From positions 155,864,166 to 155,928,165 of the forward strand of contig CM076854.1 in NCBI GenBank assembly GCA_039519185.1: DNA of 64,000 nucleotides. Direction: 5' to 3'. A program made the translations under genes and the position numbers. Source of the DNA: Astragalus membranaceus. Lineage: Eukaryota > Streptophyta > Magnoliopsida > Fabales > Fabaceae. This document shows, in pieces, positions 12,216-24,143 of the stretch. How positions within the stretch are numbered: the first letter of the stretch is position 1; each line of letters opens with the position of its first letter. The notes beneath the pieces are model-generated. The model saw nothing but the letters and a program-made list of their open reading frames with translations. It made no database searches and was not told where the DNA came from.

Positions 12216-13120
12216 CGACCACCATCACCACCCCTCGCCACCTCTGCCGAAGCCGCCGAATCCGCCGTAAACAGCCACCCCGCTGCCGCACCAACCATTC
12301 TCTCCTGCGCTCACAACTCTCTCCCTTTCGGTTTTGTATCTCTCTCTCCTCTCCGGTGGTCATATCTGTCAACACAGCCTCGATCACTTCTTTTTCTCTT
12401 CCTTGTTGTTGTTCCCATCTCTCTGTGCGGCTGATGAGAGAGTATGATATCCCAAACCTAATTTTCTCTCTTAAATAACCTATTGTTCTTTCGGTGCTTC
12501 TTGTTTATTATATTTACTTACTCCTTTATTATTATAGTATCATGCCTATTATATTATCATGCCTATTATTATATTATATTATCATGACTGCTTATTATAT
12601 TATCATGCCTATTACCCCCTATGCCCATGTGAATCCCTCCACCGTTGTTATTTTAATTCTCTTTATTTTATTTTATTTCTAACTCTGATTACCAATACAC
12701 CCCCTGTTTTTTTGCTTCGCGCACCCCCCAGAAGCCCATGGACCAGCTTGCTAAAGTTAGGTCCGGCTCACTGTCTGCACCCCAGTCTTAACAATACAAC
12801 CCCCCTTTATTTACACCCTTATTTTATTACTGCACCCCCTGTTTCTCTTTTTAAATTTTGTTTCTTTCCCCTAAGTAAACTTATTTTTTCACAAACCTAT
12901 TTTTTCCCAAATAACGAATAAATGTTTTCCTAAACATAGACATGGTTCGTTACTAATGGTCACTCTAAGCTTAGCTCGTTTGACCGTTAATAACAGCTTT
13001 AGTTTTCAAACGAGCTATGAGCGACGACCACTCTGAGTTTTACTTGTTTGGTCGTCACGAATACCTTTTCCAATTTCAAAATAAATTAAAACACCAACAG
13101 ACAAACTTTTTCTACACCAA

Positions 13121-13188
13121 GAACTACGTGTGATTTGATTCTCTACCAGGAGATACGTAGGAGCGGAGGGCGGCCGACCCCTGTCAAT
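13121..13188 (+). promoter_or_regulatory. Conserved LTR hairpin block, copy 5
   Basis: GAACTACGTGTGATTTGATT, CTCTACCAGGAGATACGTAG, then GAGCGGAGGGCGGCCGACCC and CTGTCAATTG. The outer arms ACTACGT/ACGTAG and inner CTC/GAG are retained. Confidence 0.6.
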
Positions 13189-13560
13189 TGCATTAATAAA
13201 AAACCTTTTTTTTTTCTCTTTTAATTCATTTCTCTCATTTTTCTCCAAAAGTACAAAAAATAACTAATTGTTTATCGAGTCTTCTTTTTTTATTATTATT
13301 ATAAGGGTAAAATCATTATTTTTGAATTAATGAACGTTTACACATTTAGTTAAAAGGTAACCTTCCTTAGGAAGGATGTCGTAGGGTGCTAATACCTTCC
13401 CTACGCATAAACGACTCCCGAGCCTAAATCTGGTCCGCAAGACCCCCTTATCTACTCAATAGGGATTTTCCAATGTTTGCCCCTTAAACTAAAACTTTGG
13501 TGGCGGCTTCATTCAAGAACTTCGAAGAATCCCTCCTCCGGATTTTTCGGTCGCTACAGC

Positions 13561-13578
13561 TGGCGACTTCACTGGGGA
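13561..13578 (+). other. Primer-binding site of the coding-free element
   Basis: TGGCGACTTCACTGGGGA begins two bases after the LTR end. From memory this resembles the site reported for Ogre elements (tRNA-Arg); I could not check the tRNA. A related TGGCGGCTTCATT lies 60 bp upstream inside the LTR. Confidence 0.75.
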
Positions 13579-16500
13579 CAAATTAAGAGAGTCAAGCCTA
13601 GTTAACTAAGTGTGTAAGTTTTTATTAATTTTATGTTTTGTTTTTGCCCTTATGCTTATTTTATTTATTTGTAGGTATTTCTTTATATTATTGAATCTTA
13701 GGGTAGACGACTTTTGTTGTTGTTGTTGTATATCTTTTCCAGTTTAGTTAGTTTAAGTATTTTGCCCTCATCACACACCTCACTTACACTTTTGCACACA
13801 CCTTTGAGTGGGGCCCTATACCCGGGTCTGCAAGTAACCTAGGACGAGTGGAGATTATTAGTGACAGTCATTCTGGATTTTATCTGTCTGACTCTCATGA
13901 AAGTCTCAACCAGAGTACGCTCTTTCATGGTATCCCACACCAGGTAGCTCGCTATCGTTGTGGATCATATCATGAAAGGGATTTTAGCTCTGGAGACCTT
14001 TGTGAGGAAGTGAATAGAGCCAATTGAGAGATTGATCACATAAGTGACCCTAGACCATGTTAAAAATCCCAATTTAGACATGACCCACCTAGGACACAGG
14101 GGCATTATACTTACTCTCTTATCAATCTGGTTAGCATTTCTCCTAAAATTAAAATCACTCAAAAAAAAAACATTTTATGCTTCTTTCCTCCATTTGCATG
14201 CATACGAGACGACATCATTCCTTTCATTCATCATACAAAAAATTATCATAAAATAAAATCATTCTTATGTATCCCATTATCATTGCACTACCATACATCT
14301 CATCATATTTAAAATAACAAAACGTCAATTTTTTATTTGTCCATTTTATCCTAGTTGCATCATCTCTCATACACATACATCGCGTTGCTATTATAAAAAT
14401 TTATTTTTAAATGCATCATCTTCATGCATCATAAAAAACAAGGACAAAAGTCATTTATTCCTATCCATCTCGAATGCATCAGTCCTTCAACATGCGTCAA
14501 AACAAAATTAAAAATTTCTTCATTATTGCATCATTCATAACCCAATAGCATTTTGTTAGCTTTTTATTCTAGTTGAAGCATAAAAAAGGGGTAACCATCA
14601 CGCATTTCATTCATCTCCATTGTTGCTCATGTACAACAAACATCCATATGTGCGTGCATTACAATTTATTCAAAGAAAACACACAAAAATCACCATTCAT
14701 TCATATTAAAATCACTCTTCCATAAGCATTTCCTTGCACTATCATGCATCGCGAAGGTATCATTTTTTTCAAAATTGCATTCATCTTGCATATCCGTACG
14801 CCAAAAAATATTACCCCCATATTATATAAAGGTTATGTTCATTACTCTTTTCCACGCATTAAAGAAAAGCCGCTGCGAGTGTCATGCATTTTGTTTCCTC
14901 GCACACAAAAAAAAACAATTTTTACCCATATAACGTTAGCATATCATTTGATCAAAAAACCAGCATCATATTTAACATGCACCGGCATTCATTCATAATC
15001 ATTCAAAATCATGATCACATAGCGTAGGCATCACATCATTTGTAAAGTCATGAACTACATTTCAAAAAAAAACATATCATTCATACATCATTTTCCCTCA
15101 TGTTGCTATCCTAGTTTAAATGCATCAACTCCATGTTCGTGTATCATTTTCCCAAATAAAACAAAAAAAATCATTTCATTATAATTCGTCATCCAATAAA
15201 TTAAAAATAAGAGTCTGCATACATGTTGCACTGCCTTTTGAAAAAATAAGAATAATTGCATTAGGATCAAACATTTGTTTCTTCATGCATACATGCATTC
15301 GCATTTTTCATACATATCTGTCATCATGGGCATTATATTTTGATAGAAAATAAAAAATCACCATAGAACGAATCGCGCGTTTCCATATGCATCTCGTTCT
15401 CGTGGTACTAACATGCATATCATCCTCCAAAAAAAACAAAGACACTACATATTTGTCCAACTTGCATACTCATATAGGAAAAAATATACTATATTCGTTA
15501 CTCCTCTTCGTGCATAGAAAAATAAAATAAAGACAAAAGCTCTTCATTCCTAACCACCTCGAATGCATTAGTCATCTAGCATGCATCATTTCCAAAATAA
15601 AAGAAAAATAAAATGATGCCACTTTCTTGCATTATCATATTGCATTGCCTCCGAAAAGTCATTTTGGATAGTCAATCTTTTCAAGTGATCACTCGTTCAC
15701 CTTCCTCGCATCTGCATCATGCAACGTTATTCGTTCATTCATACATTGCATTTTTTTGGTAAATAACTGAATATCTCATCTAGCATGCATTTTCATTCAT
15801 TCATAATCATTCACAAAAATCATCATTAAATAATATAGGCATTTCATCATTTGCAATATCATGATAGCATTCACGCACCTTTTCACTCGTCCAAAAACTG
15901 TTGTCTCATTAAATCATCCATACGCCATTTCATCCACACATCATTTATATACTGTTTCAACATGCATCATTTCAAAAATTATGTCATCATTTTCGCATCA
16001 TTCATAGATACGTATTTAGCATTTTATTCTGATACATTAAAAAAGCTCTGCATCGGTCACATGCTGCATTGCCCAAAAAAAAAGATTTAGAATAATTGGT
16101 CTTTCCAAGTGATCATTCATGCACGCATTTCATGCATCTACATCTGCATTTTCATCATGTGTTCCCTCATGCATTAGGACACGGGGGGCATGTAATTTGA
16201 CTATCCCCATTGCATACGCATAATTAATCTTTTTTAAAAAAAAACATCATGCACTCATAATAGAATAAAGTCGTTGGTCTCTTCAAGTGATTAGTTCCTC
16301 CATGCATTTTATACATTTACATTTTATCGTACATACCCATCATCATGTGTTCATTCATACGTTACATTCCAAAAAAAGAAAAAAACATAACAGTATTTTA
16401 TTATTCTTGCATCATTCATCATCAATTGAAAAAAATGTTTGCATCATTATCATGTTGCTAAGTCATTGACGTAGCATTTAGTTAGAATCAAACAATCATT

Positions 16501-19500
16501 TTTCATTACATGTGTCGTTTTCTAGAAAAGAAGAACCCAAAAAAACCAAAAACATGTCATTACTCTTTTCAATGAGAATTTGTAAATTTGCACCACTTAC
16601 ATGTTGCAGTGTCTCTTAAAAACCAAAATCATCTAAAATAATTATTCCTTTGAACATCTTAGATGTCATTAGAGTCAAACAATCACATGCATTTCATGCA
16701 CTTACATTTTCATCATCCATGTCCCTCATCATGTGTCAGTTCATCTATCACATTTTGTCTCATTCTCTATAAAAAAACATGAGCAACCTTTTTTTCAAAA
16801 ATTGATGAGAGATGAGGCGAAATTGATTATTCTTCTTTGGAAGAGTTTAGATTAGCTATAAACTCAAGGTTTTTTTCCAGACACTCAATTTTCCAAAAAA
16901 GGAAGTTATTCACTATTTGCAGCTCGTTCACAATTTTCTTCAGCAAAACGATGCATCTCATCAGTCTCATGACCAATGATCCAAAGGGTCCATTTTGTTA
17001 ACTGATGTGTTATCAAAAATTTCTCCTATCATGTCGTTAACCATGTTATCTCTATGTGAAGCATTCGTATAGTCAACTTATACAATGTGCATTTACTCTT
17101 GTTTGAGTCAGTTAGTGTCCACATCTTTCCATCCTATCATCATCCTTTGTTCATGTCCGGTCCCACCCCCGACCGCCCAGTACATATTCCCCACACAAGT
17201 ACCTAGTTAACTACTTGGTTCGTTCCCAATGATGAAATTTCATGAGCTACACTTTAGGCCCCCATGCCGGGGAAAAATTGTGATCACTAGATATCTTGAT
17301 GCAAGCCCTTTGCAAAACAAAAAAAACAAAAAAAATCATCAAAAAAGCCTGTTAGGTTGAAAACTCCAAAGAGCAGCCTAAGCAAAAGTTAGGGCAAACA
17401 AAAAGAAATATAAAGAAAAAGAGCAGATATATAAAAATAAATAAATTGTTGTCTTGGGGTTAATTTTTGAGAAAGTAGGCAATCATGATTTGAAATGATG
17501 TTTGGCCGGCCTTCTATATCCTCAAAAAGCATCCAAAAAAAGAAATACTATTTGCTACCCACCGCAAGCCAGAAAAGCCAAAAAAATCAAAAAAATCTTT
17601 CCATCACTAGACAAGGATCAATTCCATATCAAAAATGGTGTATCGCTTTTATCAGCTTACTGTACTCAAAAAAAGAGGAAAAAGAAAGATCACAAAATAC
17701 AGAAAGTGAAACTCAAGAAGAGGATTGAAGAAATCCCGAAAGAAAAAAAAAGCAAAAACAGTAGAAATTGTGAGCAGATACATCATACCATGAAACACAT
17801 GAGATATCCTTGTTTGAATAAACCCTCAAATACCTCTTTGGGCCCTGTTATCCTTTCTTTCACAAAACCCTGACAAATTGACCCCAAACACTTCTCTAAA
17901 CCTACTTGTCTTTTAAATGGTCATTGTGTCAATAAATCAACAAACACCTCTCTGAACCCATTTGAGCCTATACTATCACATTACCCATAACCATTGACCA
18001 CATTACAAACCCTTATTTCATAAACTCTTAACCATTGGCCGCGCTACAACCCTAACGAGTCCATGCTGATCAATGGCTGATTGCCTTCATTTTCTCAAAG
18101 ATTTAATTTTAGGGCAAGTAAGTTTATTTATTTACAATATATTTGCTAAAAAAAATCAAAAAAGAAAAGTTAAAAAAAAAAACCCAAAGGGGCTTGCACT
18201 CCAATATTTATCCAAATTGCACTGATATCAAGACAATGTTTAGTGATCACCAAGTGAAATTTTCATCGTATCAAAAACTCAGGATTATCATAGTCTGTGG
18301 GAGTCACCTTCAAAGGGCCAAAAGTTTAGACTAGGACCATCACCTAGATCTCATAAAGTGGGGCACTTGAATCACCTTTCATGCCGCTTGAACTTGGGGA
18401 AAATGTCCGGCATCCATCTCATTCATATACCACATCCAATCCATACCACCAATTCCAAAAAAACATGACCCAAACCCAGTCACCTTTCACAACCCCACTA
18501 CAAGCAATCATTTCAATCCCGTCACCATTCACTCCACCTAAAGTCTGGAAATTCGCCTTACACCCATCTCATACCCTCGCCATATTCACATCCATAAGAC
18601 CACATCGGGGCAATTTCTCAACCCACCATGCTGGATACAGCCTTTTGCGAACTCTAGTCAAGATTGGGGCAACACCAAACGCCATGGTTTGAGACAAAAT
18701 CTCTTGCTTACCACCCTTCATTCCAAAGTCATGACATTCTCAATTCATTATTTCCTCTACACCCCTAGCTGTTGTCATCACTAGACATGGGCAAATTATT
18801 CACTCACCTTCACCGGTAGTCTAAATTGGGGCAGTCCCACATTTCTTGAGTTGGGGAGAACCTACCCTTTCATGACTTTGGCCAAAAACCCGTCATTTAT
18901 CCCTTCATCCGTCCATACCCTAGGTCTCGAGAACCCCAAGTTAACTGACTCATTCATCTATACTTGCATTATTATGCATATTTGCTAAACAATGCTTCAA
19001 AGAGAGAAAGCACAAGTTAATAATGTGAAGTTGGAAACTCACGTAGTTAACTTCGTGGACCTAAAATTCAGTCATCATGGGACACCGTAATGAAAGAACA
19101 ATGTGAAGAAGCTTGCAAATGCAATCAAATACTTTTGCACATCAGTGTCCGTGAATAACAACTTCGAGATTGACATGTCTGAATTCAAATCATTTGTTTC
19201 AAGGAATGATTATTTCAAAATATTCACCTCTTTTCCTCTCGCATCAAGAGTCTCATTTCTCATCATTACAAAAAAGAAGATTTTTTGCACCATCAACCAA
19301 ATCATAGCATAAATCGTTCCACCATGCAATCATGCATCTACCATAGCACCTGCGCCTAAGCAGCACATTTGCATTCACATGTCATCTACCATCGCATACA
19401 CGGCTTGTCGATTTCTGTTTTCGATCAACTTCAGCATCCATCATTCACGGGCTTTTTGTAGTCCATTTACTTTCGCATTGCACATTCATTATATTGCACA

Positions 19501-20430
19501 CATATAACACTTTTTTGCTTCGATAGACGTGCCAAGTGCCGGTCTCATCGTTGCCAAAAGCTTTCTACATCACCAATCATATCATTTGCTATGCATTCAT
19601 GTGTTTCCTTTATTCACCATAGCTTTTGCGTCAAAGTATTACATTCGCATCATATTCACATTCGCATTGCATGCATCAAGAAAAGAAGCAAAATAAATAA
19701 GAAAAAAGCAAAAAGAAAAATCCAACCATTACATTCATAATCACACCAAAAATTAATCACTACAGTCACATTCACGTCTCATTCACCGTTGTCAACTTTC
19801 TCATTCCATCAGGTTCAACACCCATGGTATACCCATCTCATTCATCATCCCACGTTCATGACATTACATGCATGACATTGTTTGCTTCGATAGATGTCCA
19901 AGTGCCGGTCTCATCGTTGCCCCAAAAAAAAAGAGTTTTTTTTACATCGTTAATCATATCTTTATACCATGCATGGCATTCGCATCAAAGCACTACATTT
20001 GCATCACATCCACACTTTGCATTTCATACACCATTTATATACTAAGAAAAAAAAGCAAGAAAACAAAAAGAGAAAATTGCTCATTCCATTACATTCATCA
20101 TTCCACCAAAATCATTCAGCACGACCACATTCCTACTTTATCTGCATTCACACACGTTCGTCAACCTCCATGTCCAATCAACTTCAACTCACAGCATCTG
20201 CCACATTTCATTCACCCCATCGAACACTTACCATTTCACATACCTATATTGCACACATACATCATTTATTGCATTTTTAGACATACCAAATATAGATAGC
20301 TTTTCCCTTCTCAGGTAAATGCGTTCATTAGGTGTGTTCTAGGCAAGTACGCCATCTGTCAATCCCAATATTTTGTTCCCCCAAAGTCAGCACTCCAAAT
20401 GCTGGTCTCATATCACAATTCAGAATCTCA

Positions 20431-20850
20431 GTACCCCTCCAGACCCCCAGTGGTCCCTCAGAGCCCAAGCGCTCCTTCAGACCATCAATGGTCCTTCAAT
20501 CCAGATCGCACGTCGCGTTATCGAGCAACCGACGGATCATCCGGCCCCAGGCCCTTCAGACTAGCTGTGTCCGCCTAAAAAACACAGTGCACGTCCTTCG
20601 AGGTGTGCAAACCAGGTCAACGACCTGACCTTGCCCCCATGGCCGCTCGAAAAAGGCCACCCCCAAGCAAACCGTTTTACTAGTACCGCTGCTAGTTTGC
20701 GCTCCATCAGACCCATTGGTCCATCAGGCTTAGGCATGCCCTTCAGACCTCATCGGTCCTTCAGTTTAACTCCAATCAATGCGCCAAGCATCGCCTGGGA
20801 ATTAGACCATCAGAGCCCAGTGCTCCTTCAGATCCCCGGTGATCCTTATT
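20431..20850 (+). repeat. CCTTCAGA/CCCAGTGGTCC short-unit repeats
   Basis: Variants of GGTCCTTCAGA and CCCAGYGCTCCTTCAGA recur about ten times in 420 bp in irregular tandem. Their reverse complement occurs inside the minus-strand solo LTR at 7710..7800, so a related Ogre-like family shares the module. Confidence 0.65.
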
Positions 20851-21002
20851 TACTTTTGTTCTATGTCAACCCAATTTTTCAAGAATTTCTATTAAAAAAA
20901 AAGAGGAATCATAGTCTTGACAAAATTAGTGTCGTTTTATCTTTATTTCTATTTTACTCGAGAAATTTGGAAACTCTTCATACTTCCTAGTAAAATATAA
21001 AT

Positions 21003-21015
21003 AAAGAGGGGCAGC
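21003..21015 (+). other. Polypurine tract
   Basis: AAAGAGGGGCAGC lies directly before the 3' LTR start TGTCATACCCC, in the position and composition expected for plus-strand priming. Confidence 0.8.
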
Positions 21016-22575
21016 TGTCATACCCCAATTTTGTCCGCCCAAGTCAAAAATATTTTTCTTAGTTTTTAAGAATTTTAGAAATAAAAATAGTGCATATTTT
21101 TACATTTTTGGGGCAAGAAGCAAGTTTTTAGGTCAAAGAGTATTTTGGTCATTTTGCAAAGTGTCATACCCCAATTTTGTCCGACTAGTTGAAAATCAAA
21201 TAAAATTGTATTTTTGTGAACACTCAATTTTTAACGGTGTTTTGATGTTTTTTTTTCGAAAAGTTATCAAAATATGTGCTCTTTGCATGTTTCGCGCGTT
21301 TTGCGTGTTTTAATCGTCGAATACGTCATTTTACTAGTTTCTGTCGTTTTCGGGTTAATTTTACTATTAAAAAAATGTGATACAAAAGTCTAGTGGTTTT
21401 CGCGAGCGTGCGAATAAAGTGTATAGTAGTGGGCGCGTGTCGCTGCGAGTTAGCGAGATTATTATTGTTTTATTATTGTTATCATTATTGTTAATTGTAT
21501 TTATTTATTAGTAGTCATAAAAAATAAGAGACACACAACAAATAGTCAAATTGTTTATTTTATTTAGATCTGAAATTACATTTTTTCTCTTAGTTACAAA
21601 TAAGACAAAAAAAAAATGAAAAGTAAAACAAAAAAGGGGTATGTACGCCCTTGCTGTTGTTGCTCAGTTTGAGCTACAAGCTCAAAACACCTTCTTCTTG
21701 TCTCTTTGGCATTTTGCCATTTTATTGGTTAGACAAAATTGCTTTTTGCAGGCACTACCTGATACCTCCTGCAAATTGTTGTTACTTGTCTCCACTAACC
21801 CATCCCACACCTAGGTGGCTCTCTAACAAACACAAAAGAACAGACCTCCAAACTTGTATATAAGAGGGAAATCGACTAGAGGAAAAGAAGGGAAAAAATT
21901 GGAGAAAAAAGTTGGAGAAGAAAACAGGAGATCAGAAGCAAGAGAGAAGAGAGGAAAAATGAAAACTCAAAAAGAGAGGTTTAAAGTGCCATAGACTTCA
22001 TCTTCTTCAACAACCTCACCATTACAACAAACCCTCAACTACACCCTCCATTTTTATAACACAACAACAACCACCATGCCCACCTCCTACAACCACACAA
22101 CAACTACCACCAACACCACCTAAACAACAACCACCATGCCCACCTCCTACAACCACACAACAACTACCACCAACACCACCTAAACAACAACCACCATGCC
22201 CACCTCCCACAACCACACAACAACTACCACCAACACCACCTAAACAACAACCACCATAGCCACCTCCTACAACCACACAACAACAACCACCATGGCCACC
22301 TCCTACAACCACACAACAACTACCACCAACACCACCTCCTAAACGACCACCATCACCACCCCTCGCCACCTCTGCCGAAGCCGCCGAATCCGCCGTAAAC
22401 AGCCACCCCGCTGCCGCACCAACCATTCTCTCCTGCGCTCACAACTCTCTCCCTTTCCGTTTTGTATCTCTCTCTCCTCTCCGGTGGTCATATCTGTCAA
22501 CACAGCCTCGATCACTTCTTTTTCTCTTCCTTGTTGCTGTTCCCATCTCTCTGTGCGGCTGATGAGAGTAGGGCT

Positions 22576-22795
22576 GTTCATGGTTCGGTTCGGGCGAAGA
22601 ACTGAACCAAACCGAACCGAACTGATAGAAACAGTTCGTCGAACCGAACTGAACCACGTTAACAGTTCGCCAAACCGAACTGAACCACGTTAACAGTTCA
22701 GTTCACAGTTTTAATTACGAACCGAACTGTTTAAAAAAGTTCTGCTTTAATTACGAACCCAAACCGAACCAAACTGTTAATAGTTCATTTCATCA
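22576..22795. repeat. Left subterminal repeats of the hAT element
   Basis: GAACCGAACTG, AACAGTTCG and their complements recur more than a dozen times within 220 bp, in both orientations, for example CCGAACTGAACCACGTTAAC twice. Such clusters in hAT elements are usually transposase-binding sites. Confidence 0.8.
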
Positions 22796-22799
22796 ATGA

Positions 22800-24143
22800 G
22801 TTAGAGAACTACTAAACTGTTTCAGAATCCAAATTGAACTCTTAAGCCAATTTGATGTTTCAGAATCCAAATTGAGCTACTAAATTACAATTTAAACTAA
22901 ACTACTAACTATTTTAAACTACTAACTAAACTAAACTAAACTAAACTAAACTACTGTTTCAGATTCCAATTAAGCTCATAAATGCACTTGGTTCACTTGA
23001 TTCCCTCCTCTACTGTCATATAAATCACAAAACCAGCAACCTTATTCCCACGTATTTAATCAATAATCAACAACCTTCATAGCAATGTTAACCACATCAG
23101 CAACATTTACTGCAACTTCTTTAATCAGCAACTCCATTCTTCACACTTGAATTGAACCTCCTCCAAAGAATGAATCTCTGAAAAACATAAACATACCAAG
23201 GATCAATTATGATTTCTAACTGATTAGTTACAAAGGAGGGTGACCTTATATATAACTACCATTTACATGGATAGCACAGCAGCACATCAATTTGGATATC
23301 AAAAGAAAGCTAAAAAAAAATGCCATGGGAAAGAAATCAATATGACAGAGTTCAATATGACAGAGAGACCAAGAGACCAGTAATGTTCTAAGGAAGTGGC
23401 TAGTATTTGATGCATGCTCTATTGCTGTTTGCTTTGATCTTTTATGAACTTGTCACTGGAAGAACATGAGATGCATTGGAATATCTGAAAATCATTGACT
23501 CAGAAAATAATCTCAGCCACTTCCTTAGAACTGAAAAGCATTGAAAAGTCCCTAGCAGTGGAATGAAGTTTGCAAATTACTATATAATATAATAATAGTT
23601 CAACTAGAAAATTGAAGATTGATATATAATTCCACAGTATGGATTAGGGGGTTATCTACTTTTTAACAACAAGCTACAGATAAGCATCATTTATCCAATT
23701 GTTATAATCTGGAAATTTGAATATGCTAGAAAAAATAAACTATGGTATTTAGCTGATTTACTCCATGTATATCCAAACATGTAAACAGTGAAGCTATCTA
23801 AGCACATTCTGTACTTTTCACAAACAAATAATATACATTCTAATTCTCACAGAGAATCAACTCCTATCATACTAAGAATTCTTAATCTTCTATCAAACAA
23901 CAATCAACAAGGTTATCCCACCTTATTATATAGAAATTCATAATCAACATATGATTATGAATTTGCTCAGTAATGTTCAGTAATGTTCATAATTAGACTG
24001 ATAAGTTATTCAAAAAAAATAACAATAGAAGACAAACCTAAACACACATAACTTAGCATCACTATTCAGCAGACCATGATCTTGTTGCAGTAGCAGCAAT
24101 CAACTTTGCTGCAGTTCCAATGTTCTTGTTGTCTTCTAAGTCC
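22800..24143. other. Non-coding part of the hAT element
   Basis: AT-rich sequence downstream of the transposase gene, with a TAAACTAAAC microrepeat near 22920..22950. It is presumably the 3' UTR and spacer. No further gene is seen. Confidence 0.6.

Larger units (their letters stand above)
10900..13558 (+). mobile_element. 5' LTR of the coding-free element (2659 bp)
   Basis: It runs from TGTCATACCCCAATTTTGTC to TTTTTCGGTCGCTACA. The start sequence recurs 146 bp inside the LTR (11046), so the LTR has two starts. Further in come an A/T-rich zone, a possible leader start near 11745 (TTGTATATAAGAGG), a 60-bp minisatellite, a GC-rich segment, C-rich stretches (12690..12840), the hairpin block (13121..13188) and GGTGCTAATACCTTCCCTAC near the end. 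The minus-strand Gly/Cys/Val-rich ORF 11894..12298 is translated minisatellite, not a gene. Confidence 0.9.
13559..21015 (+). mobile_element. Non-coding internal region of the element (7.46 kb)
   Basis: No gag, protease, RT or integrase motif was found in any frame. About 14160..16780 is strongly strand-biased: the plus strand is poor in G and dominated by CAT/ATT words such as TCATGCATC, so frames read as His/Ser/Ile-rich peptides. About 17270..18900 is A-rich, with phrases such as GGGGCA and TTGGGG. A duplication of about 365 bp is marked by GTGCCGGTCTCATCGTTGCC near 19535 and 19900. 20430..20850 holds short CCTTCAGA-type repeats. All ORFs here are short and of biased composition; I call none of them a gene. 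Confidence 0.8.

Noticed and set aside
11894..12298. 134-codon Gly/Cys/Val-rich ORF, repeated exactly at 22022..22426
   Set aside because: It is a translation of the 60-bp LTR minisatellite, and it recurs because both LTRs carry it.
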